Shown one piece after another: positions 11,715 through 24,700 of a stretch of DNA of 64,000 bases. The translations under genes and the position numbers were made by a program. Each line of letters starts with the position of its first letter. The stretch's first letter is position 1. Source of the stretch: Theocolax elegans (lineage: Eukaryota > Arthropoda > Insecta > Hymenoptera > Cerocephalidae); the NCBI GenBank assembly GCA_026168455.1, contig CM047426.1, forward strand, positions 34,655,058 to 34,719,057, given 5' to 3'. Below the pieces are notes generated by a model. That model saw only the letters and a program-made list of their open reading frames with translations. It did not search any database and was not told the origin of the DNA.

Positions 11715-13920
11715 ATATTAAGAATAACAATTGAAACTACAAAAATGAAAAAAGGATATGAAATTATAATAACTGCAGAAACTGTGAAGAGCAAAAACTA
11801 CTAGAAAATACTTTAAACTAAACTTGAAAACAATGAAAATCAGAACAAAGAACAAAAACTTGAAGCAGATTGCAAAGTAAAGAGTACTAAGATAAGGTAC
11901 TTAAAGTATAACAAAAAATTTTAAATAACCCTACTATACGTGTTTACAATCCGATAAAAATATAATAAAAAGTAGAACAAATAAATTATTAATAATTTGT
12001 AAATAAGTGCATAAAAATTGGTTGAACATAGATGGCTCGGAATGTGATGCATAAACTATTTCAAGTATCTTGATTAATTAATTTATGGATACAAGTGTTG
12101 CAAAACAAAATATTATCAGAGTGAAATTAAATGAAGTAAGAATTAATTCGAAAATTATTCTCGGAGTTATAAAGCAAAACTATCAGATCTCACTACTTAA
12201 ATGTAATTTAAAAAACTATTTATTTAATTAAGAATCATTAGTAAATATATAAGAATATGTAATTGCTTAGTAAAATTAGACCGAAGCTAATTTTTTTGCA
12301 ACCAAAGGATAAAGAATATCCAGAATCGTGATGTTTTCGGAATTATTTTGATTAATTCAGAACATATTAAACCAATAAAAAAAATAATATAAAAATAATT
12401 TGAAGTGTTTTCATTATGTTCAGTGTTTGGAGTTTGCTGAAGAGTAGTAGGATTCAATAGATCTGTTGAAAAAATTAAAAAAATTATGAATATGGTTATT
12501 ATTTGTTCTAATCAGATAGTGTAATGATTCTTCGGTTTTACCCCTTTTAAAATATCTTGAATAAAGTTATAATTAACACCCAATGTATACTTACAAATAA
12601 TTAAACATTTTTTATTTAAACGTAATTTTCATTTTTGCTGAAAAAAATATCTCTATTCCTTTACCACCACACTATTCACGTACTACTCTAAATAAATGTA
12701 AAATAAGGTAATGACTCACTATATACGATGTTCAAGTAGCCAGGCTGACCTCAAAAGCTTGGTATATGATATACTGAAAGGTATACGCATATTTTATATG
12801 AATTTTAGAAGAAAGTAGTCACTTCCTGCACAGGATATCCAAGTAAGCAAGGTGACCTCCAGCTCGTCAAATCATTATCTATATAAAAGGTACATTAATA
12901 TTTTAATCTTATTTGTACAAACTTGATACAAACAAGGTATATACAAGGTACATCATACAATGGATATTGCAGACTGAATAAATTTTAATATAATACATAT
13001 AGATAATTTGCAGAGAATTGATTATCAAATTATTTAAGTAGCTAAAAATTTAAACGAGAAAATACCCAGTTCTACGTAATATATTGAATTTATATGTTAC
13101 AAGTTAAATAAGTTAACTTCTTATAAAGAATTGAAATTTTTCTAAATAATAAAAAATATTTTGTATCGTTAATATTATTTTCTAATTTTATACAGAGTAC
13201 TAAATATGGATTTGCTTGGGTTCTTTATTGTCAAGGTATTGGTGTGCACTTAAAATAGTCACTGATAACCTCGAAATAACAAGTGAGCATTTAAGTGTTC
13301 ACATTTTGTTCGAATTTGTTATTGATGTAAGTATGTGCCTATATATGTGAAATGTAGAGTGTCGAATGAGCACGAAAGCTTCGTTTAATGCGCATTCAGC
13401 GCTGTCGAAGCGAAAATATCGCTCCCTTCGCTTGTACGTCGAATATACTGTGCCCTTCAGAAGGCAAGACACACCTCCTGTTACAAATTTATCGAAATTA
13501 AACTTTACATAATTATAAAAAACAAATTATCACACAAAATTTAATTACTCGGTTTGAATAACATAAATTTCTCTTAACTTTTCAATATTTTATCTTTAAT
13601 GCATATATACCAAGAGATCTTCATTTTCCATCATTACAGTGTTTGTAATACAAATTATTAATATTGTTTAAAAAAGTATTTTCTATTAAATTTCATATTA
13701 ACAATAATATTGACTGTTCTATTAGTCAGAATTCATGAATCCGATCTATAACTGCAGGACTTATATCAAAGAAATCAACTTACAGAGATAATAATGATAC
13801 ATTTATATTTACATTTATACGATAATTACACGTAAAAATTATAATTATATATATTTTCTTACTTACATACTCGAAAAAAAAATTCTTTGTTGTAATAAAG
13901 AAGTCGCAAAATCACACGCG
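11715..13920. other. AT-rich stretch, nothing firm
   Basis: No supported gene. A weak two-copy similarity (about 12728-12795 and 12836-12900, each with CCAAGTA-like and GGTGACCTC-like words) may be an old duplication. A CpG-richer patch at 13370-13470 has no recognisable frame. Confidence 0.4.
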
Positions 13921-13924
13921 GAAT

Positions 13925-14660
13925 CTGCAAGATCCTCCGTATTTGAATTTTACGAAGCGATTTACCAATTCACTCGTTACCTACGAATCGTGCGTCCTCT
14001 ACGCAGTCTCGGCAGTCGCACACTTTTATTTTGGTCCACCTCTTATGTTATCCGTCCTTCGGTCTCCTATTCTGTTCGTAATATTCGTAAATTGTCCGTC
14101 TTTGCCTCTCTTTGGCTCTTTGTTCGTTCTTCCTCAATGGTTGAAAAAGAGTCATTCCATAGATCCGCGCGACATTATCAAAAGCTTCTTACCAAAGAAA
14201 CCTGGCGAATCATCCTTTTTTTTCTTATTCTCCGTGGGTGAGATAATATTTATTGGTCTTATTTTCGCTGACGGTGGTTCGTCTGTTTGTGCACGCTGTT
14301 GTGGCAAAGGCAGACTGCGCATCTTCGTAAATTGGGATTACACCGGGAATGGATATGGCCGGATAAAAGCGGAGGGATGTTCCTTTTTTTGTTTGAGTGG
14401 GTGGGTACGTGTGTGTACGTGTGTCTCTGTCCTCGGAGAAGGGATTTTCCTTTGAAAAGAAAGCGATTTGCAAGGATCCGATGTGGGCTTTTATCGGGTT
14501 AAGGCTTATTCTTTTTTTTCCTATATGTGGCTTGCGTATTTCGATTACTCGTACGATTAGGGTAACGACTATGCGGACTATGCGAGTCTTCTTCATTTCT
14601 AATTATCGACAAATTGGACTCTTTCTGCTTCGTTGCTTTCTTCAATAATATAGGATTATA
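13925..14660. other. CpG-rich island, pyrimidine-rich plus strand
   Basis: This patch of about 700 bp is clearly richer in G, C and CpG than its surroundings. It holds several overlapping frames on both strands, the longest at 13943-14455 (170 aa). None contains a domain, signal peptide pattern or repeat I recognise, and that longest frame starts at TTG. Overlapping openness on both strands suggests base composition and not coding. It could be a promoter, enhancer or untranslated exon. Confidence 0.4.
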
Positions 14661-16725
14661 TACATGCCTTACGTGCCTGCGCCAACATTGAACAGCCAAA
14701 ATTTTCATTGCTACTTGGTAGCATTAACTTTTCTTTTCATTCTTGCCCTTAAAATCCTTAAACTCTTTATTTATTAAACTTTACAACCAACATATATTTT
14801 ATCAATTAATTTTTTGTACTGTTTTCAAAGTGACGTTACAAGATATTGATTACCAGACTCTTTATAACTATATTTTAATAGTTTGCGTTACGTCAGGTTC
14901 AAAAGAAAGTGTCAGTCGAGGTTCGCTTAAGACTTATATTGCCTTAAAACCGCTACAATGAATTTACCGTGAGAAATTAAGTTAAAAACCTTAAATTTGT
15001 ATATTTTTTTCCTTTTAAAGTTATAAAATTTATATTACTTTTATTTTTTTTAACTGAGAAAAAATTCTGACGCAGATATGTAAAATGAAATTACATTCAT
15101 ATAATAAATCAAGGTGTTATTAATTTTATTTCTTCGAAAAGAGAATAGTTCTTTTTATTTGTAATTTGCATTTCAATTTATGGGATTACTTTATCAAATG
15201 GAATTCAATATTGTTTATTTTAAACGAAGCAAATTGTAGTATTTAATTACTGAAATTGTTGATCCATATTAATTTAATTACTAACTGCTAAGATACAAAA
15301 AATCTATTAATTAATTTATTATGCCACTTTTTGTATTACTTGACTATTAATAATTCATTAAAAGTAATGTAAGTTATTAAAATTATTCAAATTAAATTAA
15401 CAATAATTAACTGGCTATCTAATAAGATCAATTACATTATTTGTACAATAATATTTAATTTGTGTGTTAATCTTTAATGTTAATAATGATTTATAAGTTT
15501 ATAATTAACTAGTCAAAGTTATTCTTTTTTGAACTCAAAACCAAAAAAACAAGTAATTTGTGATAATCGGGCCTATATACATTCTCAATATTTAGGATTG
15601 ATAAAGAACGGAAATGAAAGCTGATCTTAAGAACCTCATTAAATTGCTATTACATTACTTCTCAGTAAATTTAATACTCTTTTAAATGTATACGTAAGCA
15701 TTTATTTCAGTTAAATTCCGAAAACTGAATTATGTGAATTGTTGTTTAAAAATCTAACATCTAGTGAATTTAAAAGTTTCACTATATATACAATCGAGTA
15801 TTTTACTTATAGGTTTTTTGACGTTACTTGATGGATTCGGTGTTTTTGTTGGTCGGCGACCTAAAAATACAATGAGTAGAGGATCAAGCAAAAGCAAAAT
15901 GATATTGTGTTACTGAAAGATTCTTTAGTCACGCCTCTGCTCATTATAACTGAAATTACAATAATATTACGTTTATACCCTGTGTTTGCAAATTTAGTAA
16001 ATATTATTATTATTTTTTATATATATACCACATAGAATTTATTATAAATATTCACTTTAATGATGTCTTTTATAGACTATAGGTTGAAACATTGGTTTTT
16101 TATTTGTTGAGTTGAAAAACAACTATTTATTAATAGATATAAATTTCTCCAGCTTAAAAATATTGACTAAGAAGTATTACTTTTACAAAATCGAATATTT
16201 TATATAAAGATTTAAGCAAATTCACGACAACTTTTTATAGTTTTTAGTTGCTCAACACTGGTAACAAATTTTTAAAGAAGCTACTTTTGTGGTTTTGTTA
16301 AAATTCTAACGTAAAATATTAATGGTTGTAAAAATAGTACTTTCTAATAATTAATTTTAATTTATTTTATAGTTTTAAACTATTTATTTAAAATGGGCAT
16401 GAAGAATAGTTTGTTAAACGCTTTTTCACTGTCAGTTTTCATTTAATAGAATGAGCATAGCCTTTAATTCGACTATATTAATGTTAATCCATAGTCTACA
16501 TCTCTGGCACAATTTTCTTAAAGATATACATGATTTTTTAATTTCGCAATCAGATTTGTTAAGAACATTATTAATGGTTTTTTTAGTCGCTTGTGCTTGT
16601 GTTTAGTCGCTGTTTGGTTTTGATTAACTCGATGAATGGCATAATAAGGTCATGGATACCATATAAACGCAATGAAACAGTTTATTTCAAACCAATAAAT
16701 GAGAAAACACAGTGAATAGAAATTC
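14661..16725. other. AT-rich stretch, nothing recognised
   Basis: Very AT-rich, with many TTAATTAA-like words. The 72-aa frame at 14743-14961 has no recognisable features. Confidence 0.45.
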
Positions 16726-16728
16726 TTG

Positions 16729-16931
16729 AGGCCTGCGATGGCTCGGTCGGTTAGGGCGTCGGGCTCGTAATCTGAAGCTCCCAGGTTCGATTCCTGGCCC
16801 CGGCCAATTGATACAACCACCACTGCGGAATGTATTTTCCCCAAGTGCTCTCTTCACCAAAACATCGTATGACCTCCATTGCTGATTAGCACCAAATTAG
16901 AAGCATAAAAAGAGCGGCGTTAAATAAAAAA
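16729..16931 (+). mobile_element. tRNA-derived SINE
   Basis: The head resembles a tRNA. The A box TGGCTCGGTCGG is at 16739-16750 and the B box GGTTCGATTCC at 16784-16794. The T arm is a perfect 5-bp stem (CCAGG/CCTGG), and an anticodon arm with loop CTCGTAA gives a Thr-like CGT anticodon. The acceptor ends do not pair properly, and a non-tRNA body of about 125 bp follows to an A-rich end (GTTAAATAAAAAA). This is a SINE or tRNA pseudogene and not a working tRNA. The minus-strand 64-aa frame across it is a translation of the SINE. No clean target duplication was found. Confidence 0.8.
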
Positions 16932-19367
16932 TGCTTCATCAGAAAGATAAAATTAGAAACATATTTTAAATGTGTGTATTAAAAATGGTTACTTCATATT
17001 TTACCTGATGATTTTCAATAAGGTTGGAGGGATTGTTATCGTTCACTACTTGCCTTTACACAGAATATTTAACAAACCTTTATAGTTGAATTCTTATAAA
17101 GAATCATTTCAATTAAAATATCTATTAATTATCGTAACTTTACTGCTTTTCGTGCGATTCATTAGACATTTTACATAATCTACGCTCTGCAATTTCCTTT
17201 GTCAATGTTATTCAATATAGTGATTTAGATTTATATTTGTAAAGGATATAAATTGCTTCGAAGTTTGGAATTTACAAAGCAATCATCATTTGGCGTTTAT
17301 TTTAACCAAATATATTTGATATTTCTGTAGATATTTCATATTTCATATAGAGTTTTAGCGTCAATTACTTCTCGACCAAACCTACCAATATGATAGTGTT
17401 CCCAAGTTTAAGATGCATCAACGTTTAAAACAAAATATTTGCATTATAATTTCTACATGCATATTCGTTAATAAGTTTTAAACTTGTATTTTACATTATT
17501 ATTGCAAATTTTTAATAAAATATTAAATTGTACTAAAAATATTACTGCGGAGTTTATAACATAAATGTGTAAACTTGAAATAACAAATTTCATTTGAGTA
17601 TACACTTTATGTTAACTGTTTTTATACGAAAAGCTAATGATTTCTAAAAATGTAAACGTATTATTATCTTTGCGTATAATAAATTAATTGTGCAACAAAC
17701 ACGTTTTTCTTTAATTTACAAACGTAATTATTAATACATCAATCATCAAGTGACCTTATTGCTGTTGTCTTCAGTCCTAGTTTCTCTCTTCAGAAGCTCC
17801 TTTCTTTAACATCGTTCTTTACGGTCATAGGGTCGCGAATTGAGAACGGTCAAGTATAGGAAAAAAGGGATCCACGACATTTATCTCGTCAAACTTTCGG
17901 ACCGTTATTTTCTTTAGCGCGGGCGCACTTATACCTCGCGACATTCACGTAAGAGTGATGGATAGCCCGTTGAACATCGATAAATCAAAGAGTCTTTTGT
18001 CTCTTTTGTTTCCGTTAACAGTCACGCACTTATACCTATTTAAAATTCTAATGCTTTTCATTAAGCTGCCAAAGTAAATTCTCGATTATAGTAGTAGCAA
18101 TTGATTGGAATTAATAATTTCTTCTGTTTTCAGAAATGTCTATACGTATGTAAATATCAAGACAATATAAATCTTTAATAAATGATGATTATGTTGGGAA
18201 TAATTATTCTTCTTTGAGATATTGGAATGTACATTTTTTTACTATGCGATTATGTTACGAGGTGTTTTTTAGCAACGAGTTTTATTACAAAATAAAAGTA
18301 TTAATATTAATAAAAAAATTGTCAAACACTTTTTCAATTCTTTCCTTGCATGACGTATCATTTAGAGCGGTAATAGAAGCAAAAAATGCAATTAGAATAT
18401 GCAGATAATGCATATTCTAGATTGGAGTTGATAAGAGATGGTTAGGGAACTGGTAATAAAATTTGATGAACCAGATGATGCCTCTAGTTTAACACCTGTT
18501 TCCGTCTTTGTTAATTTGATTACAGGTACAATAGGCAAGATTGAATGAGATTTCTACATTCTTTATGCATATGTATGTTTCGTAGAAAGAATAAACATTT
18601 CACTCTTTGATGTTAAACAAAATAATAACTATATAATATATAAATACTGTAATATATGTAAAGACAAAAATCTAATTAAAGTATTTTTTGGTAATAGTGA
18701 TATATAAGCATCAATTTTCGTTGACCTCTTAAAATTGCGGAGTAAAAGTTCACAATGTAAATTTTAATGAATAAATAATTATCTTCGATAATATTTGCAT
18801 ATTTAAATACGTTTTTCGTCGTTTACTATAGGACCACGGTAAAAAATACCTAATAAAAGTAATTCAGTATTGTTAATACAATTATACTACTCGCAAATTC
18901 TGCATCGTTGCATTATGTTTTAATTTGTCCTGTATCAAAAATGACAAACTGGAATAGTTTTAACACTAACTTACTTAATACGAGTAAAGCAGTGGCATTG
19001 AATATACATGTGTATAATGTAAGTGCAATAAATAAAAAGAGGAAAAATATGAATTATAACATTTAATGGAATAAAGAAAAAAGTAGATTAATTAGCAATG
19101 ACTTGCAAAAGTGCATTAGTTGTTCTAGGAAAAAGAAAATTTTGCAAATTTAATACTTTTTATCTAGGAGTTTATCTCAAAAAACATAAAGTACTTATAA
19201 ACAAAAACACTTACAATAACTGAAATATCGTTAAATTGGTTAATATAATTGAGAACGGGGTAATAGTAATATGTTTCGTCGATCGAATTACTTATTTAAA
19301 TAATAAAACAGAAGCACCGAATATACGTTCAATTACTTAAGAGTGAAAGAGAGTATGCATACCCTTA

Positions 19368-19370
<3 letters not shown>
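16932..19370. other. AT-rich stretch with a small CpG-rich patch
   Basis: No supported gene. A patch at about 17760-18010 is richer in GC and CpG and includes GCGGGCGCAC. It has no convincing frame. The 64-aa frame at 18214-18408 is not recognised. Confidence 0.4.

Positions 19371-19411
<41 letters not shown>
19371..19411. repeat. (CT)n microsatellite
   Basis: An uninterrupted CT run of about 40 bp followed by a pyrimidine-rich tail. Confidence 0.95.
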
Positions 19412-19415
<4 letters not shown>

Positions 19416-19918
19416 TTTCTCTCTTTTCCCATTTGGAGAGTCTCGGGTTACTCTTGGAGATCGTCTAAAGCAGAACTTTTTTTTCATTGTCGCCTGGTAC
19501 ACTATTAACGATGATGAACAACAGAAGACGGGACGTAAACTCAAGGTAGCATTAACATTGCGCTCTGTGAATATAATTTACTTAATGTGACTCCTGGTAG
19601 CAAACAATAAAAACCACAGTCACAGGAAGTACTAAAAAGAGAGTGGATCTCGAATCGTATTTTTCTGATTATTATTTGCTATACAGAGTATAAGAAGTAA
19701 GAGCAGAAAGGAGAGGTTGCGAACGAAGGATCCATCAAGAGGGGGTGAGATACAGAGAGGGGAAGAGAGAGAAGATGGGATAAGACTGTGCAGTAGCTGC
19801 TTTTGGCCGTTATCTTCTTTAGACGTTAAAAAGCTCCCCTTCTGAAATTCCGAGGAAATACATCGCAAGCGACCACCAGGAAGCTCCGCTATCTCACTGA
19901 CGTGCACTTTCTCCCTCC

Positions 19919-19921
<3 letters not shown>
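19412..19921. other. Moderately GC-rich DNA between two CT tracts
   Basis: The 111-aa minus-strand frame (19632-19967) begins inside the second CT tract (Glu-Arg repeats) and has no recognisable domain. The paired GAGA-type tracts about 550 bp apart could mark a regulatory element; this is inference. Confidence 0.35.

Positions 19922-19950
<29 letters not shown>
19922..19950. repeat. (CT)n microsatellite
   Basis: A second CT run of about 29 bp, in the same orientation as the one at 19371. Confidence 0.95.
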
Positions 19951-19953
<3 letters not shown>

Positions 19954-20780
19954 TCTCTCACTATCACTCTCTTAAACGTTAATTGAATCCATCGCTAATC
20001 TTGGCGCCAGCTCATACCGAATTACCGCTAATGAAGCTAATTCAAAACTGTTGTTTGGTATGTGCCAGTGTGTGTATTAACCTTGCTATTCGAGTGTGAC
20101 ACATCAGACGGTGGTTAAAATAACATTTAATGTTATATTCTCACTATTGACAGATAAACATAAAGTTCCTTAATTTGATTTATTACCAAAAACAACATTT
20201 AATTTAACGATAGTTTCTATGTTAATATAGACTACAGCTGAATTATTCATATTAGTGTAATTTAATCAGCTAGTGTTTTGTTACAATATGTAAGTAATAA
20301 CATTGGAATAATATTTGAACTAGAATTGCTTAGATCCTCTCTCAGAAAGTGTATAATTATTTAGAATATTATTTATAAAATTAAACATATTTATTCATTT
20401 CATTTAGTTGAGTAATGTATATTAATATAAATATTATTTTGCGAACTGTTTTAAATTTAATCTGTTAGATTAGTATTGCGAATGTAACTACGAATTATAC
20501 AATATTCTACTCGAAAATTTTCATGTATTGACGGTATCGACACAGGAATATACCAAATTCAAAGCAAGCATGATGCGCAAATGTTTATTACCGACGAATA
20601 TTTATTGGAAAACATCGTACGAGTTTATTTGTAGGTAAAAAACTATCTTTGATTAACAATTTTTTGATAAAAAAATGTTGATAAAAAGTGAAAAGTAAAA
20701 GGCATATAAATAACTAAATATTGTATTATTCTTCTGAAAATTGTAGATCTATATGAATATATATCTGTAGACGTACAAAT
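19951..20780. other. AT-rich stretch, nothing recognised
   Basis: No frame, RNA gene or repeat boundary is evident. Confidence 0.45.
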
Positions 20781-21356
20781 ATTAAAGCCAAGTACTTGGG
20801 TGGTGAGAACGTCCCTTCTAGCTTGTTGGGCGACAAGTTTTAACGAACGACCAACCTCAGCCCAGAGGGTTGAATAACGATAGACTGTGAACAACAAAGA
20901 GAAAGATAGATAGATTTCGCTCGGTTCTCGAATATTGATTGATACCTCGTTACAGTTAGGTGCAGGAGAGATAGCGAGGCGGTAGCCCGAAAAGCCCCAG
21001 GCTCTTTTCACTCTCTCTCTTTTGGTTTTTACCTTGAAATGCAGATGATGCGCGAGCGCAATTTTTCAGCGATCGGCGTATCTCTCATCCTCTTCTTTGT
21101 GCGCAACTGTGTGAGTCCTTTTTTCCCTCCCTTTCGCTTTCTCCGAGTGTTCTATTTTTACGCGCTGTCTTTGCGGGACCGTCGAGTCTCAATTTTTCGA
21201 AACGCTTATGCAAATGCGTCTATAACGCATATACGTATGAATACGCGCGTTGGGATCTCATTTCATCAAAGAGGACGAGAGAGAGAGGGCGGCGGAGTGG
21301 GCGGGGGTGTGGTTAGTGAAATCTCTTTTATATTTTATTTACATAGGAAAAAATAA
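20781..21356. other. CpG-rich island
   Basis: About 570 bp of higher GC with many CpG (for example GATGCGCGAGCGCAA near 21050) and a GA/GGCGG-rich end. Opposing frames (20643-21011 minus, 122 aa; 21039-21356 plus, 105 aa) lack any recognised domain. A CTCTCTCTCTTTT tract lies between them. It is most simply a regulatory or promoter-like island. Confidence 0.4.
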
Positions 21357-21946
21357 GTAGACGTCATCCGAATTTTCATATAGCCCACTGGATTACATGA
21401 TATAGCCGCACGAGTATACATCGGAGCTATAGCCGTTTTCGATGCCAGGAATTTTTCAATTAAAACTTCCTGTTGTCCCTTTTACCATCTTTTTTTTATT
21501 AAATTGCTACCACGGATTGGCTAGAATTCTCTGAAACTAAATGCATATTTGTTTTACTCATCATCGATTTTTTTATTGGAAAGAGTGTATTTGATCGAAA
21601 GATTTCTAGAAAGAAAGCTTCAGCTTGTGTTGTATACATGATATTCTCTTTATAAATTTTTGAGTTCATTGTTATTCTTGTATACACTGAGGTTTCCTAA
21701 GATATACGTGATATATAAGTATGTATATATAGTTTTACTGATATTTAACCTGCTTTCAGATCTTTCTTGAATTATTCACATTATTGAAAGTACGGGAAAT
21801 TTAATGGGGGTTTTAAGCGACTAGAAAATGTCTCGAAACTTCTTGAATATTCACTAGGTTTATTGCATTATTTTGAACTTTCGCAAAATACTTTGAATTG
21901 ATTTAAATACCATTTATTGTTAATTAAAGGATTTCTCTCGTTTAAT
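21357..21946. other. AT-rich stretch, nothing recognised
   Basis: No supported gene or repeat up to the foldback element at 21951. Confidence 0.4.
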
Positions 21947-21950
21947 TGAA

Positions 21951-22623
21951 GAGGACGTCGAAGCTAGCATTTTTACCATCAGAGTAACTCTACCTAATGG
22001 CACATATTCGCAATCAGTTTCACACTATTCTTCGTCATTTGCCGCTAGATTTCAATGAAATTTGCACAGGATATATAAAATGATGCAGAGAATTGGGCTG
22101 TGCATCGAAAAGCGGCGAAAATTGAAAGAAAAACTTTTCTGATTAGTCTAAAACTGCTAACCCCAACATCGATGCACCCATACAGCGCCACCTCTTGGGG
22201 AATATCCTTACTACATACGTATAACGTACGCGGTTGGGGTTAGCAGTTTTAGACTAATCAGAAAGGTTTTTCTTTCAATTTTCGCCGCTTTTCGATGCAC
22301 AGCCCAATTCTCTGTATCATTTTATATATCCTGTGCAAATTTCATTGAAATCTAGCGGCAAATAACGAAGAATAGTGTGAAACTGATTGCGAATATGTGC
22401 CATTAGGTAGAGTTCATCAGTTTTAGACTAATCAGAAAAGTTTTTCTTTCAATTTTCGCCGCTTTTCGATGCACAGCCCAATTCTCTGCATCATTTTATA
22501 TATCCTGTGCAAATTTCATTGAAATCTAGCGGCAAATGACGAAGAATAGTGTGAAACTGATTGCGAATATGTGCCATTAGGTAGAGTTACTCTGATGGTA
22601 AAAATGCTAGCTTCGACGTCCTC
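21951..22623. mobile_element. Foldback element, 673 bp, TGAA target duplication, one arm duplicated
   Basis: The left arm (21951-22167) begins GAGGACGTCGAAGCTAGC. Its inverted copy closes the element at 22623. TGAA tetramers lie directly outside both ends (21947-21950 and 22624-22627). A 65-bp unique centre (22168-22232) separates the arms. The right side holds the arm sequence twice: an incomplete copy at 22233-22414 and a complete one at 22418-22623, offset by 174 bp. The incomplete copy has private substitutions, while the complete copy matches the left arm better. It is non-coding. The high arm identity suggests a young insertion or ongoing arm homogenisation. Confidence 0.85.
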
Positions 22624-24700
22624 TGAAGAACTTGTTTTCTACGACCAAATTTATTCTTAAATCAATAATTATTATTACAACAAAATAGACGATTCTTATT
22701 TATTATCTGGGTTAGATTCTTTATAAAACTACTTTAGCGTTGTAAAAATCTAAAATTATCTATTTTACTTTCGAAAATACCTTTAAAATTCACTTTGAAC
22801 TAGTTGTCGCCAACTATACCTCACGATGTTTATTTGAAGTACAAAAGGAAATTTCAATAAAAGTTTAGAATATTATATGAATGTTATTTTGAAATATTAA
22901 TATAAATAATTTTAAGAATTCAATTTGTTTCTCTAAAATTAAAATTAATTTTAATCTTTAATTGTGTTAAATGTTAATTCGGTACTTTATAACTTCGTGG
23001 TATAGGAATAGAATGATTCATTATCATATACCGTACCCGCATCAATGAAAATTAACGTAATTAGCGAATGTTATGTTAATTACCAATTGTTTGTAGAATG
23101 ATAATTAACCTATAATTGCATTATGTTATAATACAATACAACACAATACAATATTTTACACTACTGAAATGCGTGAACAATTTGTATAATCGTATCCAGA
23201 AATAAATTAATTATATGCAGTTGATTTGAGTAAGTACCCAAATTATGATAACAATCATAATATAAATGTAAGAAGAATATAAGACGAATCGTTACTTTTA
23301 CTTGGAAAGTAAAAATTATTTTAACTTTTAACATATTCTAAATTTTTAGATAAAACCTATGGGACGCTTAATGACAAAAATACTCTGTAAATAAAATATT
23401 ATAGGTAGAAATGTGTTAATTAGATAATGAAAAAATGTTAATTTTTATGGAAATTTCGTTCGAATTAATGGCACTGAGAAAGGTATAAATTAATTAGAGG
23501 GGCCAAAATGTGTAAAAGCTATACGGTTTTATATTCCAGGCATGATCGTTAAGTGCTTTAAAAAATAAACGACCATAATATTTATAATATAAAAATAAAT
23601 TTTAGTCAAATGGGTAAAAAATTGACTGAATTTTTCGATTGACTTGTTTACACACAAGCATACATACATTTTCAAAAACGATTTAAAGGTAAAAAAAGTT
23701 TTCTTTTATTGTGATAAACATTTCTCACGTGATTACTAAAAATCAATATTTATTTAGTTAATGTCAAAGCGTCTTTTATTGTAAATTTTAGGCTTTTTCA
23801 ACCATTTTATTGTACTTGACTTTAAAAATATTCATTTAAGCAAAAAGTGTTGTATACAAAAAAGTTTTATCTTATTGACATAAAGATTTTTATGTTTAAA
23901 CTTTTAGAGTACAATTAATATTTGTCTTTATAAAGTAGGAAAAACGGTTTTTTGCATTATTTTGACACTTTTATGCGTTTAACTTGGCAGTATTTAGTTG
24001 TACATAAAAAATTGCAAGTAATGGAATGCTAAGGGCTAGATGTATGCAATTATATTTTAGTACATCCAAGGAATGAGATGAAGAAGAAAATGGTTTGAGA
24101 TAAAGTCATTATGTCAATGTGCCTGCATGCCTCTGAAACAAGGAACCAATCGGAATGTTGAGGGCACAGACATCGTTGCAAACCTCAAAACGAAAGGGAA
24201 TAAGATGAGAAGCAGAAGAAACGGCCGAAGCATTCAGATTAGGAAAGACCATCTTAGGCACGATGGAAATTAAGCGAATGGCATTCGCTAATCGAACTAC
24301 CGAGGAATCTACCTTTGATATATGTATATAGTGTCCCGTATATAATGAACATCGTGAATCATTGCTTCGTGTGGGTTCTTTGTGTATATATTTTACCGCT
24401 CATTAGGAATTTATTAAATTATTTGATGTCATCAAAGTTTAGCAATATGCAGGACAGTTCGTGATTACTTTTTGCAATACTAAGTTTACTATCTTATTCC
24501 AATGGAGATTCTATATTTATATTAGTTAAATATAATAAAGAGGAATTTCGGTGTCATTACGAATAAAAATAAATCGCTGTAAACAGCAGAGATCGGCAAG
24601 TATTCGATCCCATTTTTGGTACGAATATTTTTTTCAATTTTCTGTAATACAGTTGAAAATAAAAGAAGCTATATGCATGTGAATGTTCAATGTCTAGTAA
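22624..24700. other. AT-rich stretch, nothing firm
   Basis: No supported gene. A somewhat GC-richer patch at 24110-24300 has no convincing frame. CAGAGATCGGCAAGTATTCG near 24590 resembles a hAT end but has no partner nearby. Confidence 0.4.

Noticed and set aside
12728..12900. Two-copy repeat of about 107 bp
   Set aside because: The similarity is limited to a few words and may be chance; mentioned only within the stretch entry.
13943..14455. Longest open frame, 170 aa
   Set aside because: It starts at TTG, has no recognisable domain, and overlaps other open frames on both strands in a CpG-rich island. Composition explains it.
16731..16804. Functional tRNA-Thr gene
   Set aside because: The T and anticodon arms are good, but the acceptor stem does not pair and an A-rich SINE body follows.
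16650..16844. 64-aa minus-strand frame (GRGQESNLGASDYEPDALTD)
   Set aside because: It is the complement of the tRNA-derived SINE head and not a gene.
24587..24620. hAT-like end CAGAGATCGGCAAG
   Set aside because: No inverted partner or target duplication was found nearby.
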